From Antedon mediterranea (Eukaryota > Echinodermata > Crinoidea > Comatulida > Antedonidae): a stretch of 64,000 nucleotides of DNA. A program made the position numbers and the translations under genes. The stretch spans positions 8,873,001-8,937,000 of the forward strand of contig NC_092674.1 of the NCBI RefSeq assembly GCF_964355755.1, in the 5' to 3' direction. Position 1 is the stretch's first letter, and every line of letters begins with the position of its first letter. A model generated the notes under the pieces. It saw nothing but the letters and a program-made list of their open reading frames with translations, did no database searches and was not told the origin of the DNA. Below are positions 15,402 through 30,400 of the stretch, piece after piece.

Positions 15402-18400
15402 CTAAAATGATGAAAAAATGGAAACAATTAAATAAACCTATAACCATCACTTTTTGGATGTAAACCAAGTCAAAAAGTCCAAAGGAATTCTCGTCAGCAT
15501 GTCAGAATTTTGGTTTGATTTTCGCATCAACTCAAGGTCGACATAGGTCATACAGTTTCTATGGCAACCAAACTAGTCCTAGTCGATATGGCAAGTCATG
15601 TTTTGTGAAAATATATGAAGGGAATGAAAATGTTGCCATATATTTATCTGGCACTGTCAAACTCTCAAATAATGATGAAATACATGCAGATGATGAGAAC
15701 TATGTAATCTACTTCCCATGATTTGAACTTGTACATATATAGCTAAAAAAATATTCCTTAAAACTGTAAAGAAATCATTTTTCTGGATAGTTTTGAGTAG
15801 GAGTATATATTACTAGTACAGCTCTACCGCTTCCAACCTCCAATTTCGTACCAAAAGAAAAGCAAAACTTTACCTCTCCATTTAAATTAGAAATAGTTGG
15901 AGCAGCAATGAACACAACAAAAGGTGCAAACTCTGCACATCGCAGAATCTTCAATGCCTGGAAATGGAAAATAACCGTTAAGTAAAACTAAATTTGTGTG
16001 TGTTTAGGTGTTTTCTTTTCTTCGCTTACATTTTGTATAGAATACAGTTTACAATATGCGAATGCAGCTGAAGACGATTGGTGCCAATCCCGGGGTTCGA
16101 ATCCCATCGAAGGACAAAACTACTCCACTTCTAAAGATTTTGTTTCTATAGAGCATGTTGCACGTTTGATGTTTCTCTATTAACAGAGTACCACCTATTA
16201 GGACAGTAATTACATTTGAAATTGGTACTCCTAGGCTGTACCATTTTTTTAGACTGTACCATTTTCTTAGACTGTACCATCATCTAAGAATGTACCATTA
16301 TCTTAGACTATATCATTATCTTAGACTGTACCATTATCTAATAGAATGTACCATCATCTCACCACAGAACCATGAAAACATCTCAGCTAAACCCTTGTTT
16401 AAAATATCGTTACCTGTGGTTCAACATCTAGTATGGCCATGTGACCATTGCGGTGAATTTGCCTGATTGTCTCTAGTTTTGTACCGTACATAGCATCCTC
16501 GTGTGTTCCGTATTCTAAGTACTCGTTGTTTGCGATGTCCTTCATCATGTCGTCTTGAGAGACAAAATGGTAATTCTTCCCATCTACCTCCTCTACTTTG
16601 ATTGGTCGTGTTGTGTCTGAAAGTTCAAAGTTCATAATTAACTTTTTTTTAGTGTATTAATTCAAAACTAATCAATTTCTTAAACAGAAAGTCTCAATTA
16701 AAATATTCAAATAATTACTACTGCTTCTTTTTCAGGGAAAAAGCTGTCGGACTTAAAATATTGCACAAGTGTTATACAGACCAATCATTTATGTGGGCGT
16801 TTGTGCACTATAAGATTAAAAAGAAATCTGTCTGGAGAGTAAGGAAAAATTTCAGACGGCATTTGCTGGCTAGATAATAACTTGTGAAATGTGCGCCGAC
16901 TTATGTCATTTAGCAACAATAATGCATGACACAAAGTACAACGGAATAAGTAATCAATTACAGATGTAAATAAAATAATAATATCTTGGATTCATAAAGC
17001 ACCTAATGTTGTAAACCTCATCAAACATACTCCCATAATGCAGCTAATAATAAGCCCAACGTTTTGTCTTTGAATCTACCAAGTACACATTTGTACAAGA
17101 AAAGTATCTTGCCTAAGGCTACAAAGCAATGCGACGAGCATTGGATTAGAACCCACAATCTTACGATCAGTAGTCCTAACTACCAACACATTGCGCTACA
17201 CGCCCTCGAAAAGAATATACTACTAGAGTGAGGGAAGTATAACTTACGAGGGATAGGGTAAGCATATTTGTCTGGATGGCTTGTGATGAGGGTGTTCTTG
17301 ATGTGGCGTCGTCCAACGCCATGTGCCCCTAGCAATACGAGTGTTTTACGCATGAAAGCTGGTAGGCGTACAACCTCTTCATAAGTCACTAGGTCTAGTT
17401 GATCAAAGACTAAAGAAAAGAAAAATATTTGAATGAATTAATAAATATGTCCATAAATAATTACAGTAATGGAAAAGAGAATAAATAAATATCATGGTGA
17501 AAACTTAATATTCAAAAATTAATATTAATGCAAAAATAAACACACCTTCTGACTCATCAGCACACTGGAAGCGGATACCTGCGCTCTTAAAAATAATACA
17601 TCAACAGGCCTTGTCTTTTAAGGCGAGCGAGTGCGATCACTCACGATAACACACTCCTAAACTGCCATTGAGGTGTGTGATATACAATACGCTTACATTT
17701 GGTAAACTTCCACACACCAAATTACAAAAAGCACACCTACATCACCCCTGAATGTATAAGGAGTGCAATTTGTAGCACACCTATAATTTTCAAATAACAC
17801 GGTCTGCATCAACTCCCGATTATCTTTCCAAAACAAAAAAATTCACAATTTAAGTAAAATAAATTAAATAAAATTTGATTTAAACTAACCTGCATTATGT
17901 TTCGCTAAGTACTTATCACGATATTGTTTCTTCTTTTTACCAAACCATGTACATGACGCTTGATGTTCTTTTTTGGCCCTTTCTATTGCTAAACATGCTA
18001 CTCTCCTAATACAAAAACAAATGATTTTAAACTACATTAAAACTACATCTTTGATCAAGCATTGCTTTAGAATTCGGAATTTCAAATTAATAATTAATAG
18101 TAATACCGAAAACAAGAGTTGGTTACAATATTACAATATTTTTATTATATACCAAAATCGTGTTTCAATATAAACATACCATTCTTGAAGTTCAGGTGAT
18201 GGGATAAGTCCTGCTGTGCCGTTGAGTGGCGCGCCCTCTTTACGGGCTTGCCACCAATTATGATCATCTTTACTAATAATCTGAAGGATCTCACCACATT
18301 TAAATGGCAGACCCGCTTGCTGACAAGGAATTAGGTCATCAGTCAGTGGGTCATATTCAAATTGGGACTTTACATAAATCTAACGGAGAAAAATAAAACA

Positions 18401-21400
18401 AAACTTTGTTACTTCAAATAGACACACATGACCAACCAATAGAAAGTGCTCAAACATTGAAACCATAAACACTGATAGATTGCAATATAATATAAAACCT
18501 CATTTATCGTCCCATTATCAAATTTTACACTTAATGTACTTACAGCTTAACTATAGATTTTCCTCCTTTTTCACTCCTTTATTTCATATATCATTCTTTA
18601 CTTCATCAAATGTGTTCTACTTTCCATCTAACATTTCTTTATTCATATTTTCACAAAGTTGACTTGATTTTATGAGAAAACTATCATAATGCGTCCACAG
18701 TCATTTTTCACACTTATACAGAACCCACCACACCGGGGTGCACGACATACAATATGGAGTTGACACACTGGTGATACTAGTTCATCTCACGTAATACTAA
18801 GTTAGATGCCAATCCTTCATATAGCAATGACAATCTAAACATAACCGTTCATTCACCTAGGTTCAAATCTATTATTGGTATGTTTACAATGAATAAACAA
18901 ACATAAAGAGAAAGATGAATGCCGTAGACATATCCGACACTAAGGACTATATTGCACATTCAATACTATTCACACAAACTCGGCCACTGTCACACAGAGT
19001 CACTGAGCGATTGGGACTTGACCGTTTTAGGTGTTTACTTCCTGTTGGTCCACATCCTCGACTAATGTACATACATCTTAGTGAGAAGTTGAATAAATAA
19101 AAAAATAATTCTAATCTTTAAAAACAAACTTCATAAATAGTTAAATAATTTCTATCAAATTTATCCTTCAAATTAAGAAAATGAGTGAAAATGAATTTGA
19201 CCACACAAGTCTATCACATCAGTCTAATTAAAACTAACAATAAATCAATCAAAAGAATTCAATCTGTCGTAAGAATCAATAATCAATCAATCAATCATTC
19301 AATAATATGCTTAAATATAGATGCAAATATGAATTTGAAAAAATGAAAAAATATGTATATAAACAGCAACATTTATAGAATTGTAATGAACACAGATATA
19401 GCAATATATGGGCAAAAACACAGACACGACAAAATGTTTTAAATAACGAGAAAAAACACAGAAATGCTGTGTTCTAAAGGACTGGCATTCATACTAAATA
19501 TATAGAAAAATAAAACAAAAAATGTGGAATTTTTTATTATATAATGTAATGCAATCAATCCTGGGGTGCTAACAGTAACAATAATATTGTATGGAGTACA
19601 TATGATGCATAAAAACACATGTGCTAAAATGGATTGGTATAATGGAAATAAAACAACATGTGTGCTATATGCACCATATGAAGCCATACAACATGGCACA
19701 TGTGTGTAAATCGCCGCATATGGATGCACGTAACACATGTGTCAACGGCACGCATATGGTAGCACATAGCACGCGTGTTAAAATTGTACTCATGTGAAAA
19801 TATTGCACATGGATATATGGATGCACATATGGATAAATATAATACACATGTATGATTATTATGTATTATAGAAATTCATAGTGCTTTTGACATATATGGC
19901 ATGTGTTAGTACATATGGTACAAAACGCTTTATAAATGCAAGTGAATATGGCACACATGTGCGAAATCATATATAAAATGGTTATGTTCGGTATCACCTC
20001 GTTTTTTTTATTCTTAATCTTGATTGTTTGCTGGAAATAAAGACAAAAAAAACAATACAAAAGATTTAGGGCAAGTATACGGACCACACTGGAAACAATT
20101 GTTCGCCCTCTAGCCAATGTATTAATATGTCAATGGTAATGGTACTGAAAAGGTACTGTTTGATCAGTTATGAATCTGATCCAATGTCATTCCTTTATAC
20201 CAAAGTACAGAATATACAGGGCTTGATTTAAAGACACTAGACCTGCATAATTTGATGTTTTGTTAAAAAAATAATGCATATAACTTTGAAAACATTAAAC
20301 CAGGTCATTTCTTGTGTTAAATGTGCGTTCTAAGGTTTATTAAGCAATGAACTACCTAAGTAGCTCGCGTCAAAAGTTCTCTCATAGATGTTTCTATGCC
20401 TAGCTTAGTTAGGCTTAGTTTTGTAGGCCTAGCTGGTAAAGAACGGTAACGCAAGAACATCGTCCACTAGCTATAGGCCTAGCCTGACGTTGTCTCGTCG
20501 TTGAATTAATTGTCTTTTCTTTTTTGGCAAAATACAAATTAGGGAAGACTTGGTATTTTTGCTGAAAAGTTACTGTATTTATTGTTATTTGTTTATCCTT
20601 TCACACGATTGGTCAAAGTGGGTGCATTTCATCACGATATGAAAATATCAATCTGCGTGAGAAATGCATGTTGAGATTTATAGCGGGCTGCTAAAATTAT
20701 TAGAATCGACTTATTTTTCACATTTTTAACCGTTTAAAGACGAAATAAAACATCGCAATAGGTCCATATAGTATTTATTTTTACATAAAATGTAGTGTGT
20801 GACCTTAAATTAGGTCAAAAAAACGTAGGTCTAGTGTCTTTTTTCATGAGCCCACGAAAACTGTATACTCAATGACCTACATGGAATTTGGTAGCCCGAA
20901 AAATATATTAAAAATTATGTAATTCTTCTATTTTCCAAATACATGTTGGAAGGTATTATGTGAGTCTTGTTGGGATTACTAGTGTCACTAGCCCGGATTT
21001 GGTTTATGCTGGGCTAGTACAAAATTGAGCCATGTGTCGTGAGCTGAATCAAAATAAAGTGGAATGAACATTCTTCTTTTCAGGCAATGTGAACAACTAA
21101 AAGGTTGGTGGCAGAAATTAAAATAAAAAGCATTTTATTACAAAATGTGTTTATGATAATATGTGAATATATTACTTGAAAATACATTTTTTGTACTATT
21201 TCTGTATACTGTGAAGGGATTCATATAGTAGATTGAAATTAATTGTCTCCTCACACAAAAGTAAAAGTCTCCAAAAGTAAAATAAATTTTCGTTTAGGAA
21301 CCTTAGGAATCTTTAATAAAGCCTTTTGTAAATTTCATAAAATAAAATAAATCATAACATTTTGGATTTATATTTAAAAATTTATATTCAACTGAATAAA

Positions 21401-24400
21401 TTTAAATAAATGTCAGTGTTTAAATTGGTGACATAATTTGAAGAAAAAAATTGTCAATTTTATGAAACAACATTGATGAAAATTCATATCTAAGAAAAAA
21501 ATTACATTACAAATGTATTTTTACCTCGCACGGCTGAGGTGCACTTCTGTAGCTAGGGACGATCTTGAAAGTTATACTACCGCGTAAATCTCTAAGCATA
21601 CATTGAAGTTGGTCGACAGTCTGGTTTGCTACGCTGACCCCGTTGATTTCACGGATCTCATCACCGACGTGAAGCGTTGCTTGCCTGTGGATCATTCCAC
21701 CGTGCATGATACGTGCTACGAGACAGCGTTTGTCCTCGCTCATCTTCAATGTGATACCCTGTATTAAACACAAATGTAAACAAATCATATTAAAACTAAC
21801 ATGCTGAATATGAAAAATAAAACACATGGATTTTGTTATTCTTTATATACAGATAAACTTCAGGGTAGGAGGCATTGGATCCCTAAAAAGATCAAGACTT
21901 CACCGATGCTAACTGGGGTACATACACACTTATTCCCAGTTAGCAGTGATGGTGTATCCCCATACTCCGGTTTGGGTGCTAGCCTGATGTTTTTTGTCTT
22001 TTTGTACTCTTCCTTTTATTTTCCACTCTTTCTCTTTATTGTCGAGCGCATAGAGACATCGTTTATTTGCGCTATATAAATCTACTTATTATTATTATTC
22101 CATCCTTCACAGGAAATACAAGAATACATTACAATAATGATGAGATGAGAAACAACAACAATCAATTAAGATAAATCATTATTATTATTATGTAAATTTT
22201 CATTATAAAATTGTATGCCAGTAGGGATATTAAACAAATTTCTATATCAAAGATGATAATACATTTTGTATTGGTTTTGTTAGTGTTATTGCGCCAGGTA
22301 AAACATTTCTACTGGTGTTTGTCATAAAATATAAAGCAACAACAACAACAACAAAAATCATCGATAACCTTACTTTTTTTCAGTTATCGGTAAAGCAGAA
22401 TAATAATCATGAAAAATTACTTAAGCAATGTTGCTGCAAACGTTTATATTCTATAACACTAGAAATTTTACAACTAAAATCCTTTAATATCTTGTATTGT
22501 TATACATCAACTTAATTTGAAGATAATTGTAATAAAGTTTTTATCATATTTTTTATAAAATCAGCTGGACATTTTTTTACCTGTTTTAAAAAGACTAAAA
22601 AAAATCTTCATGTTATTATATGACTTAGCTTTGCTAATATTTATTCACGTCATGTTCAACAAGTCTGCGTACTCCAAAAGTAGGAAGATATAATTTAAAG
22701 CTCTGTTTACACTATCAAACTAGTCTGATGTGCCCAAATATGGTAGTGATATGCCCAAATATGGTAGTGATATGTCATCATCATGTCTATATATGGGCGC
22801 ATCACATTTTGTTGTAACATAAAGTTTGATAGTGTAGACAAGGCTATAGATCAAGAAAAATAAGACTAAACTCAGTTATCAGAATATTGTCATTTTACCA
22901 GCATACTCAACAAATGCTGCACACTAGATGATGTAATGTTATGAGAATTTTGGCCAAATATGGTAGTGATATGACATCATCATGTCTATATATGGGCACA
23001 TCACATTTTTTGTCACATTAAGTTTGATAGTACTGTATAGACAAGGCTATAGACCAATAAAAATAAGACCAACATCAATATCAGAATATTGTCATTTTAC
23101 CAACAAATGCATACTCCACAAGCATGATGATATAATTTTAAACCAACAAAAATAAGACCAACATCTTACTAGATGATGTAATGTTATGAGAATGTTACTA
23201 AAAGCTTTCTCTCATACCATAGATATCATCACATGAGACATGGTAAAGTCAATTGAATTAAAGTGCGTAACCAAGCTTCACAGTGGGATCGCATCTGCCC
23301 TCCTCCTCTAGGCCATCCTAGTCTACTGTATCAACAATGCTATTTATCAGTAGTATTCATGCATAATTTTAACTTTAAAATATTTTTATGACAAACAATT
23401 TTTAACATTGTTAAATTTTAAATTCAGCATAATTTTATGAAAAACAATTTTTAACATTGAACAATTTTAACTTTTACTACTCTATCAACAATGTGGTGAT
23501 GAATTTTTTTTAAACTTAATAATTATTTTTATGACAAACAATTTTTAACATTGAACAATTTTACCTTTTACTACTCTATCAACAATGTGGTGATGAATTT
23601 ATGTCATTAAATGTTCATAAATTTTAACTTTAAATAAATATTTATGATAAATGAATTAAAAGTTGTACATTGGTAATTTTAAAAGATCATGAAATTCGGA
23701 ATTGAACATTTTCAAAAACCATAAATATTCAGTTTTAATTTATAGGTGGCTCTGTTGTTAATCACTGTATTGGGCTATTCTAACAACCCTATCTGTAAAG
23801 CTCTGTTTACACTATATCAAACTTTATGTAATGTGATGAGTCAATATATGGACATTATGATGTCATATCACTACCATATTTAAGCATATCACTACCATAT
23901 TTAAGCATATCACTACCATATTTAAGCATATCACTACCATATTTAAGCATATCACTACCATATTTAAGCATATCACTACCATATTTAAGCATATCACTAC
24001 CATATTTAAGCATATCACTACCATATTTAAGCATATCACTACCATATTTAAGCATATCACTACCATATTTAAGCATATCACTACCATATTTAAGCATATC
24101 ACTACCATATTTAAGCATATCACTACCATATTTAAGCATATCACTACCATATTTAAGCATATCACTACCATATTTAAGCATATCACTACCATATTTAAGC
24201 ATATCACTACCATATTTAAGCATATCACTACCATATTTAAGCATATCACTACCATATTTAAGCATATCACTACCATATTTAAGCATATCACTACCATATT
24301 TAAGCATATCACTACCATATTTAAGCATATCACTACCATATTTAAGCATATCACTACCATATTTAAGCATATCACTACCATATTTAAGCATATCACTACC

Positions 24401-27400
24401 ATATTTAAGCATATCACTACCATATTTAAGTATATCACTACCATATTTAAGCATATCACTACCATATTTAAGCATATCACTACCATATTTAAGCATATCA
24501 CTACCATATTTAAGCATATCACTACCATATTTAAGCATATCACTACCATATTTAAGCATATCACTACCATATTTAAGCATATCACTACCATATTTAAGCT
24601 AATCACTACCATATTTAAGCATATCACTACCATATTTAAGCATATCACTACCATATTTAAGCATATCACTACCATATTTAAGCATATCACTACCATATTT
24701 GGGCACATCACATTTGTTTGTATTTTGATAGTAGACAGAGCTTTAAATCACTTTGTTATGGAAACCACAATAGTGACTGTAGTCCAAATGGGATGAAAAG
24801 GGAAAAAATCATTAAGACATAGGATGTATTAATGAGGTTATAGACACGAAATAGCTTAAGTTACTTGTAATTAAATTACGATTAACTTAAAATGTAAAAT
24901 AATACATCGTCACCCAATTAAAGTATATTATGTAAAGATTATGTTTTAGTTTATATTCAGGATCATTAACAGAATTATGAATTGATATCCTTTTATCAAA
25001 ATGTCAATCTCGCTGTATAAAAAATTTACCATGTGAATATAACATGTATCAACTATGAATTTTATACTTCGGGTTATGTTACGCTTGAGTAAACAAACCC
25101 CCAGTAATCTTGCTTTCTTAAATCTTGATAAAATCGGGTCAGGTCAGGGGTCAAACAGATGATAGAAACCTACACCAGACATGTAATGTTGATACTAAAT
25201 TAGACCAGGGGGAACGTATGTGACTGCACTATGAATTAAAGTAATTAAGTGATGATGCTAAATTGGGCCAAGGGTGTAATTAGCCTATGAAAAAAAGTAC
25301 ATGTGTTCATTATTAATATTGTATTGTTAAGTAACCCTGACGAAAAGTAATTATTTATTTATTGCTATACTCAGCCATTATAAATATGTAATATTCTATT
25401 AATAAAATCTAATGGTTTTTGAATAAAAATAAAATCCTTTGATAATAATAATTAATAACCAATATCTAATATGTAAAGCCACAATGTTTTGTTACATTTA
25501 AAAAAAAAGTTTAATGATGTTGCATATAAATGTTTTCATTAAAGCGGTATAATGGTAAGAGAATAGGACTAGCATTTTAGAGGCATTGGTTCGAGTTCTT
25601 TCTGTACATATCCAAATATCGTTTATACTTGTTTGTACGTTTTGAAAAATTAAAGGTAATTGATTTTTATTTGTTTCATTTTCATTATTATTGTATAATA
25701 ATGATATACAAATGAATTCAACCGGTTCAACTAACAAAAAAAAAGTATTTTTGCGACCTACTTCTATGAAAGCTGTTGATTGCATTTAGCTAGTATGCCT
25801 ATAGTCTCATATACTTAGAGGCAAACCATCTGTACTGTACTAACAAATAGGCTTAAACCTTAATCAGTCTTAACATGATGAACGTATGCGTATCTATTAC
25901 TAGTAAATAGACGTCGCGACGGTAATGATTTATACTCGTCGGGAAGTTGCGAGTTGATACACACAAGCTCGTCCTTCAAATGGGACGTTAAACTGTGTCC
26001 TATGTCCATATAATAGGTGCAAATGAACAAAATAACTTGGGACGCTTCATAAGAAAAGTTTTATCTCTCAGGTTGTTGAAGAAACCATTGCCCAATTTTG
26101 AATTTCCTTACATTCTGGGTAATGTAATATATAGTACCATCCAGAAAAACACCTACCAATACCATACCCAGGCAATTTTTAAGCGAACAAAATGATAGAA
26201 CAGCCCACATTTAATTAACCATTATGGCATTGAGTAATTAATTTTTTCAGTGAACTGTAGGGCATGACTATATCATATGATGAATTCGATAAAATAACTA
26301 GGATCGTACCTCCATCTTTCTTCACCCAATAAATATACCGTACAATATACAATATGACAAAGCAAAATAAGCAGGCTTTAAACATATATATCTGTCTTCA
26401 CATGACGAATGTATGTGTATGTATTTTACTAATGTGTATAGCAACATTATTTTATAGCACGTGAGGGATTAATAACATTTAATAAACTAGCCTTAAACAT
26501 ATGATGAATCTATGTGCATGTATTACTAATAGCCAATCCACACGTAAAAATTAAACATTTTGAAACTTTTTCTTGAAGATGATAAGATTGGAATTTGCAA
26601 ATATACTGTAATAATTTCAATATTTCTTATTCTCTGTTTCTCTCTCTCCGTGAATATATCACTATATATTATTAATGTTTCCATTAAATATATAAACATC
26701 TATACATTTGTTTAAAGACATATGCCGAAGCTCATCTGTGAAGCCATCAACCTCTGACAGCTGATTTCAACAAATCTTGTAAGACGTGTATAAATCTTTG
26801 ACCGGTATAATTCCGTCAGTTTGAATAATAGACGCAGCCGTCGCCGAGTGCCAAGTAAGGTTGATTGTCAATTGATAAATATATTTCTGTTTCGTTCTAA
26901 ATTCATGTTTATCTTGTCATGGAGTGAAGATTTATAAAATATTTTATATATCTGATAAAAATGTTAAATTGCTGATTTTTAATTTTAGATTTTTGAAATT
27001 TCTTTTTAATACACTAGTATTGTATCAAACATGTTTATAAATAGAAAATAAAATAGAGTAAAACCTCTATTAAAAGACACCATTAGGGAACTAACAAATT
27101 GTCTCCTGAATACTAACTGAAATATCTGAATACTTGGAATTAAAATTTTTACTATCTTTGGATCTCAGCTCAACAAAGTAATCCTAAAATCGTAAATGTC
27201 ACAATTGGTGTCAATGACCTAGTGGTCAGTGACCACGAAAAAATATTCATCAAATTTCATGAAATCATAGTGCCATACATACCATAGGTTCCTCTGTATT
27301 CCTCTGAAACTGGACCAGTCGTACCCTCGTCACGTTGTCCATATTCTGAATTTCACCGTTGGGCGGCTGTGGAGAATTTGGATCCTGTCCGTTGACTAAG

Positions 27401-30400
27401 AAAGGCGATGTTGGTGGCGGTGTTACTCGAATTGCGTCGTTACTATACACCTCATGCGCTACAACATCATGTGTTTGCAATAACGCCTGTAAAAAGAAAT
27501 GAGTTTGCAATTATTGGACGAAAATACAATAAGGATTAAAATAACCAATCCTTACTTATGACATGAATTGTACATGTCAATAGCACCAACCAATGCTAGG
27601 CAATTCAAGTCCGTGATTGGTGTAGCCAGCTGATAAATATTTTTTATAGCTAAACATAAAGAAGACCAGCACCTATGCATAACAAATGAAAGAGTCCGAA
27701 TCCGAAAAGTTCAAATCTTGGTTTGGACAACTTTAGTTCACAATATTATTAAATTCCCAATTATTGTGGGGAAGGTGTAGAATTTCAGCTCTTTCTGTTA
27801 AATTTTTCTGTTAATCCAAATTGTTATCCTTTGGGACAGGAACACCCTATACAGAAGACACAAGGTAACCAAACAGTGTCCCATTAATAAATAAGAGTTC
27901 TGTATAAAAATCTACGCTGTTGAAAAAAAAATTTTGAATATTTTGTATAGAATTACAAGCATGGAAATCTGGAAACAAAACTTCACATTATGTTACATTA
28001 TATTCAGCAACACATACATTGTATACGGTTGGGAAAACTTGTTGGACAAATATCATTCTCCAGCCAGTCATCCATCATCTTTATCACCAAAGTTATCATT
28101 GAATGAAAATTATTATTGCTGACCAAACTCCTGTTGCCATGTGAATAGTAAATCATAACATTTTTCTGTTTTAGGATTTAAGAAACATACATTTAGAAGG
28201 CGATTGGAAGAATTCATTTCTAATCTTTAAAAAAGAATTCAAAAGCAATACTAATTTACAACAAAATGGTACCGTGAAGTACACGGTGTTCACACGCATT
28301 AGAGTTAACCGTGCATAGAACAGAGTTAAGCTAATCTGAAAAATATACAAGATACAACTGATGTAAGTGCTTGTGTGATCAGAATATCACTTATTTCTTT
28401 TTGTTATCGTCCTGTGTCATTAAACTCTGATGTAGATTTCGACGATGTGATGTTAGACTACACATATTTGAACTGCAAGATTGACGCTGATAGGAGAAAA
28501 TCTTTTAGTTCACAAAGCATTACATTTTTACATGATGAAAAACTATCAAAAACACCCAGTAATAGGTATACTATAATGCACAGTTCTCAAAAACTTTGTG
28601 CTCCAAAAGTTTACTCCAACACATTAATGAATAGTAACTCATAGCAAGAGTATACTAACCAATGGACTCATACACAGCTATTGAGTTCACAAACATTTCT
28701 TTTGTTCAAAACCAATAAACTTTAAGTATATCAGAAGACAACATAAAAATTAATATATACCGTAACTACGACAATGAGTGATTTACAGGTAGCTATTAAC
28801 ATTACAGTAAGGTTTAAAGTTACTAGTCTATTTCTTAATATAGTTTAGTTCCCACTTACGCAACACACTTGATGTAAGCACAACGCTTAATCAATCACAA
28901 GCGATGGTTTATTTACCTCCGCCAAGGAGATTTTGGGACCATTTTGGACCATGATCCCAATTCTGAACCACTTTTTAGTATACTTTTCAGACCTGCTAGT
29001 GTTAAAAGATAGGACAGAATTTTTCAAAAGCCGGCGAGCAGTCTTAAAGTAACAAGTAAACTGAAATTGCATTTTCTCGAGAACTACTTTATTTTTGTAC
29101 AGGAGGCAAGAGTTATAATTGGTGATTTGTAATTTTAAAACATAATTTGATTTAATGTGCACCTTTTTTGATGCAAGTAGTTTAAAAAACCTATTTCTTT
29201 TCAAATTCACTCGTTTGATTTTCGCGTTGCTGTTCTATTGTTAGTCAACTATTGTTAATTGAAAGGCTTGTTACATAACCATTACACCAAACTCGCATAC
29301 ACATGCTTGTAGTGAAATTAGCCTAAATCACAAACAGCATTAAGACACACAAATATATATATTTTTTCCTGGAGAAATCTTATGTAGGAGAATTTTACAG
29401 TAGGCGGAGGTATGCACTCTCAGAGTGGCTTTCTAGTACCAACTGGTATTTGTCAGTGGTCAACTCGTTTGAGTTGCGTCTATGTCCTTTCATTGCGTTC
29501 CTAGTGGGAGCAAGTTTATAGTACCAATTTGCTAAATTTAATTCTTAACTTTACTACGCATTAAGAGCCTGCTAATATATGCTTTACTATCATTTTAGCG
29601 TCCAACTGAAATATATTCAATTTTTATAAATTCGTTTTGCACAAGTTTGGGAAACATAATGATCTGTTGCTACAAAGACCTCTTAGACGATTCACAAGGG
29701 TCTCCTTAGTTTAACAAATACATTACATTACATACCCTGGAGTCTTTTTAAGAGAACATGTAAACGGTTTACCGGTTCCGTTCACTTTAGAACATTATTT
29801 TGCATGTTTTTAAAATATGAGGATCGGTATGATGAATCCAAATATCTTAAGGGCATTTAGAATTCTAAAAAGCATCATATTTTAGCAAGAATTACTTAGG
29901 AATTGTGAAATTCTTTTCCAAATCTTTCACTAAATTTCTTCTTATTCTCCTACACTTTATTTTCCTTATCTTCATTCTTTTCAAATAACAATTGGAAAAT
30001 TGGTGAGGTGGGAAAGACTGCCTCAGATGAGACTATAGTTTATAAGCACAAAAAAATTGTTTATCCATCCTGTAATTGGAAAGTTACTGGCTGTTGAATG
30101 CCATGAATTTTAAAAAGCAAAGTAAGTTATAAATTGATCACAAAAAACTAAAACCATACGTTATTAATATTGCACTGTTGCAGTAAAAAATACAGTTACT
30201 GGAGTAACTGCAGTAGAAAAATCTCAATGGAAACCTGTCACCAAATGAAATTACTTTAGAATACTGATAATTTTTACAATACCTTTTGAACAGCTGCTAA
30301 AGTAGAATTTATAAACCCAGGAACACTCAAAATGGTTCTTTCCATCAAAGTACCATCAATCCAGTCCGTATTCAATTGCCAATCAAACAAATTATGTAAA

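Noticed and set aside
23864-24703. CRISPR array
   Set aside because: Units are contiguous with no variable spacers, and the host is a eukaryote.
23855-24711. Two minus-strand frames of 241 and 282 codons with seven-residue repeats ([14 protein letters not shown])
   Set aside because: Both are readings of the 21-base array within a MITE; two different repeat proteins from the same bases is the expected artefact.
25546-25612. Functional tRNA gene
   Set aside because: A and B boxes are present but acceptor and T arms do not pair well; a SINE head is more likely.
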